Positions 61,545 to 64,000 of a stretch of 64,000 bases of DNA are shown one piece after another. Under the pieces are notes generated by a model. That model was given only the letters and a program-made list of their open reading frames with translations. It was not told the DNA's origin and ran no database searches. A program made the translations under genes and the position numbers. The first letter of the stretch is position 1. Each line of letters opens with the position of its first letter. The DNA comes from Desulfurivibrio dismutans (GTDB lineage Bacteria; Desulfobacterota; Desulfobulbia; Desulfobulbales; Desulfurivibrionaceae). The stretch spans positions 62,001 to 126,000 of the forward strand of contig NZ_JARGDQ010000003.1 of assembly GCF_029210385.1 (NCBI RefSeq). The letters run 5' to 3'.

Positions 61545-61807
61545 AACATTCTCCCCCATGGTACCAGTTAAACTTTTGACCAGGGATTAATGCTAATTTC
61601 ATGCCAGTCCAGACTGATGAGATGAAAAATATCACCAACCGCGACTAACGACGGCAACCTTCCTCAAAGCAATGGTTTACACAACGTGAAACGATGGGCA
61701 GCAAAAGAACGGCAGTGGCCGCAGGGAAAAAATGGCAAAGAAAAAAGAGGGACAGATTTTACCTGGCCCCCTTGAAGTAGGAAAAAATTACCGGCGACCA
61801 CCACTTA

Positions 61808-62062
61808 TTATTGCGAACGGTCCAGATCCAGCAGATTGCTCCGGCTGCCCCGGCCGCCGGTTATCCCCAGGGAAATCAAAATGCCGATAAAAACCCCCAC
61901 CAGCAGGGTGATGGCCAGCAGGGCCGCGCGCGGCATGGTAACTTTGACAAAAAGCAGTTGCACCGTCAACGGTTCGACATTCTGCAGAATAACCACAATG
62001 GCCAGCAGGGCCAACAACAGTGCCACCAGCAGTTTCAACTTCACCCGGTTAATGGTCTTCAT
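61808..62062 (-). CDS. LapA-domain (DUF1049) small membrane protein
   Basis: 84 residues with two helices (KLLVALLLALLAIVVILQNV and AALLAITLLVGVFIGILISL), with the LapA pattern NVEPLTVQLLFVKV. LapA proteins help assemble lipopolysaccharide in Enterobacteria; in other groups the role is not known. Located between the GGDEF gene and trpS. Confidence 0.85.
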   Translation of the reverse strand: MKTINRVKLKLLVALLLALLAIVVILQNVEPLTVQLLFVKVTMPRAALLAITLLVGVFIGILISLGITGGRGSRSNLLDLDRSQ

Positions 62063-62093
62063 CTCTGCTCCTCCGGCCTCAAATTAACCCAAC

Positions 62094-62114
62094 GTTGTCG
62101 GCGTCGCAAAAAGC
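62094..62114 (-). repeat. Partial copy of the 37-bp hairpin repeat
   Basis: On the minus strand this is identical over 21 bases to the right half of the repeat at 34109-34145. It lies in the 86-bp gap between the lapA-like gene and trpS, next to a second small hairpin (CCGCCTGCGGCG). Confidence 0.65.
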
Positions 62115-62148
62115 CGCGCCGCCTGCGGCGATGCGACGACACATTCAC

Positions 62149-63114
62149 TCAGTAACGCAAACCAACCCGGCGACGCACCTCGTCCAGGGTCGGCGTCGCC
62201 TTGGCCCGGGCTCGTTCAGCGCCCTGGCGCAGAAGTTCCCGGACCTGACCGGAGTCGGCCAGCAGTTGCTTCCGGCGCTGACGGGCCGGGCGGAAATACT
62301 CCCACAAGAGCTCCAGCAACTCCAGCTTGATCTTACCATACATGGCACCGCCGTTAAGGTAAAGATCCCGCACTTCCTGTAAACGCTCGGCGGGGGCAAA
62401 AAGTTTAAAGATATTATAGAGGTTGCACTGGTCCGGGTCTTTGGGGTCATCCACCGGGGTGGAATCGGTGACAATGGCCATCACCTGTTTCTTCAGCTCC
62501 TTTTCACCGGCGAAGATGGGAATGGTATTGCCGTAGGATTTGGACATCTTCTGGCCATCGAGCCCAGGCACCACCGCCAGGTCGGCGTCGATCGCCGGTT
62601 CCGGCAGCACAAAGGTATCGCCGAACTGGGCGTTGAATTTGATGGCGATGTCCCGGGCCACCTCCAGGTGTTGCTTCTGGTCCTTGCCTACAGGCACCCG
62701 CTGGGCCTGGTAGAGCAGAATGTCGGCGGCCATCAGCACCGGGTAGGAAAACAGGCCATGGCTGGCGGCGATCCCCCTGGCGGTTTTATCTTTGTATGAA
62801 TGACAACGTTCCAGCAGGCCCATGGGGGTGAGAGTGGAAAGAATCCAGGTCAGCTCGGTCACCTCCGGCACGTCGGACTGTACCCAGAAGATGCAGCGCT
62901 CGGGCTCCAGCCCCAGGGAGATGAAGTCGATGGCCGCCTCCAGGGTGCCGGTGGCCAGCCGCTGGGCGTCATGTACCGAAGTCAGGGCGTGGAGGTCGAC
63001 AATAAAGGCATACAGTTCGTGGTCGGCCATATTGGCGATCATCGGTTGCATCATGCCGAAATAGTTGCCGATGTGCAACTGGCCCGAAGGTTGAATACCG
63101 GAAAGAACGCGCAT
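62149..63114 (-). CDS. trpS: Tryptophanyl-tRNA synthetase
   Basis: 321 residues, from ATG 63114 (MRVLSGIQPSGQLHIGNYFG). Class I signatures are HIGN near residue 14 and KMSKS (GLDGQKMSKSYGNTI). Substrate-pocket regions PVLMAADILLYQA and VPVGKDQKQHLEVARDIA are present. Normal length. Palindromic copy I lies about 60 bp upstream. Confidence 0.96.
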   Translation of the reverse strand: MRVLSGIQPSGQLHIGNYFGMMQPMIANMADHELYAFIVDLHALTSVHDAQRLATGTLEAAIDFISLGLEPERCIFWVQSDVPEVTELTWILSTLTPMGLLERCHSYKDKTARGIAASHGLFSYPVLMAADILLYQAQRVPVGKDQKQHLEVARDIAIKFNAQFGDTFVLPEPAIDADLAVVPGLDGQKMSKSYGNTIPIFAGEKELKKQVMAIVTDSTPVDDPKDPDQCNLYNIFKLFAPAERLQEVRDLYLNGGAMYGKIKLELLELLWEYFRPARQRRKQLLADSGQVRELLRQGAERARAKATPTLDEVRRRVGLRY

Positions 63115-63171
63115 ATTTTCAATGGTCCTGTTAATGGTTGCGGTTGAATGCAAGTGATCACAAAGGCCATA

Positions 63172-63282
63172 GGTAAGCGGACACGGGCTGCCGCAGATTG
63201 CGGCAAGCGGGACGGCGATGCGTACACCAGTACGTGAGCCGGCCCGATCACCGCAAGATGCGGTGCCCAGTGATCGTTTACG
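63172..63282 (-). repeat. Large palindromic element, copy I
   Basis: The outer arm GGTAAGCGGACACGGGC pairs, less perfectly than in other copies, with GCCCAGTGATCGTTTACG. The core is reversed relative to copy A (AGATTGCGGCAAGCGGGACG ... CGATCACCGCAAGATGCGG). It lies between dnaK's 3' side and trpS, upstream of trpS and not adjoining a stop codon. Confidence 0.85.
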
Positions 63283-63325
63283 GTTGGGTTTGTGGCCGTG
63301 ATTGCCAGACGCAAGGCACGAGAAT

Positions 63326-63368
63326 AAAAAAAAGGGGGGACGCAGGCAATAACTTTCTGCGTCCCCCC
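63326..63368 (-). terminator. Terminator after dnaK
   Basis: On the minus strand GGGGGGACGCAG and CTGCGTCCCCCC form a perfect 12-bp stem followed by eight T. It is 87 bp past the dnaK stop and ends that transcript. Confidence 0.9.
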
Positions 63369-63454
63369 CGATATAAGGTACTGTTTGTTAACGATTCCCA
63401 CACTTCAATCGTCAGGCAAGACCGACAAGCTGCCGAGCCAACCGGTCGTAATCG

Positions 63455-64000
63455 TTATTTGTCGTCCTTGACCTCTTCATAGTCGGCATCGACCACATCG
63501 TCGTCGGGCTTGGCACCGCCGGAGGCGTCATCGCCGCCGGCGCCGGCTTCGGGACCGCCTGGCTGGCCGCCGGCCTGGGAGTACATCATTTCGGCCAGCT
63601 TGTGGGAGGCCTGGGTCAAGGCCTCGGTACCCTTCTTGATCGCCTCCACGTCTTCGCCTTCCATGGCCTTCTTGAGGTTGGCGATCTCGCCTTCGACCTT
63701 GCCCTTGGTCTCGGTGTCCACCTTGTCGCCCAGATCGCGCAGGCTCTTTTCGGTGGCGTAGATCAGGGAGTCGGCCTGGTTACGGGCCTCCACCAGCTCC
63801 TTGCGCTTGCGGTCCTCCTCGGCGTGGCCCTCGGCGTCCTTTTTCATCCGTTCAATCTCTTCCTCGGAAAGACCGCTGGAGGCCTGGATCTTGATGGACT
63901 GCTCCTTGCCGGTGCCCATGTCCTTGGCCGAGACATGGAGGATGCCGTTGGCGTCCAGATCGAAGGTCACCTCAATCTGTGGCACGCCCCGGGGGGACGG
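63455..64000 (-). CDS. dnaK: Chaperone DnaK, C-terminal part (rest outside the window)
   Basis: The frame is open to the window edge. It shows the end of the substrate-binding domain ([40 protein letters not shown]) and the lid helices ([20 protein letters not shown]), finishing in a glycine-rich, acidic tail ([15 protein letters not shown]). That tail is the usual end of DnaK. The ATPase domain lies beyond base 64000. Confidence 0.96.
   Translation of the reverse strand, partial: PSPRGVPQIEVTFDLDANGILHVSAKDMGTGKEQSIKIQASSGLSEEEIERMKKDAEGHAEEDRKRKELVEARNQADSLIYATEKSLRDLGDKVDTETKGKVEGEIANLKKAMEGEDVEAIKKGTEALTQASHKLAEMMYSQAGGQPGGPEAGAGGDDASGGAKPDDDVVDADYEEVKDDK

Overview
The window is about 64 kb of GC-rich bacterial chromosome. 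Genes sit close together on both strands. The content suggests a mesophilic or alkaliphilic member of the Desulfobacterota, close to Desulfobulbales/Desulfurivibrio-like sulfur bacteria. That placement is my inference; no 16S gene is present. The indicators are a glutamate synthase split into three genes, carboxynorspermidine polyamine genes, a multiheme periplasmic nitrite reductase, spore-photoproduct-lyase-like radical SAM enzymes, bactofilin, several c-di-GMP proteins and a DnaK/ClpB heat-shock set.

Layout. 1-1.2 kb: end of the molybdate-binding protein gene and a short ModE-type regulator. 1.3-4.0 kb: an HD-GYP signalling protein and an amidotransferase-like protein. 4.2-16 kb: a nitrogen-assimilation block with an amt/PII operon behind a sigma-54-like promoter, glutamate dehydrogenase, a large KaiC-like/ATP-grasp fusion, and split glutamate synthase. 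16.1-18.7 kb: small proteins, a monoheme cytochrome and an exported MsrAB. 18.7-21.2 kb: polyamine genes nspC and carboxynorspermidine dehydrogenase. 21.3 kb: tRNA-Lys(CTT). 21.7-30.2 kb: an aminotransferase, an internally deleted MFS gene, and a minus-strand run of ettA, hybrid kinase, REC-GGDEF, umuD and umuC. 30.4-38.8 kb: helicase, bactofilin, M23 peptidase, Smr protein, a P-type ATPase, a PII-like protein and GNAT. 39.3-46.9 kb: a lipoprotein/permease/ATPase ABC set, HtpX, a voltage-gated cation channel, CorA, a thioredoxin-reductase-like protein and a radical SAM protein. 47-53.5 kb: Ssb, a ZrgA-like zinc-related ABC cluster, another radical SAM protein and a CDF transporter. 53.5-64 kb: Dus, octaheme nitrite reductase with a lipoprotein, ClpB, a GGDEF protein, LapA-like protein, TrpS and the 3' end of dnaK.

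How the genes fit together. Ammonium made by the octaheme nitrite reductase, or imported by Amt, can be fixed by GdhA or by the split GOGAT under PII control. The molybdate genes and the cytochromes fit anaerobic respiration. At least three gene products carry c-di-GMP domains.

The most unusual feature is a family of about 65-110 bp imperfect palindromes with at least nine copies (8041, 13785, 15993, 19507, 23545, 38820, 40871, 50224, 63172). A conserved core is enclosed by an outer stem whose sequence differs from copy to copy yet stays self-complementary. Several copies start on or beside the stop codon of the preceding gene and run in the same direction as it. One shortened copy lies in frame inside nspC, and a stem-only hairpin of related sequence lies inside a radical SAM gene. 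No CRISPR array, complete insertion sequence or prophage was seen.
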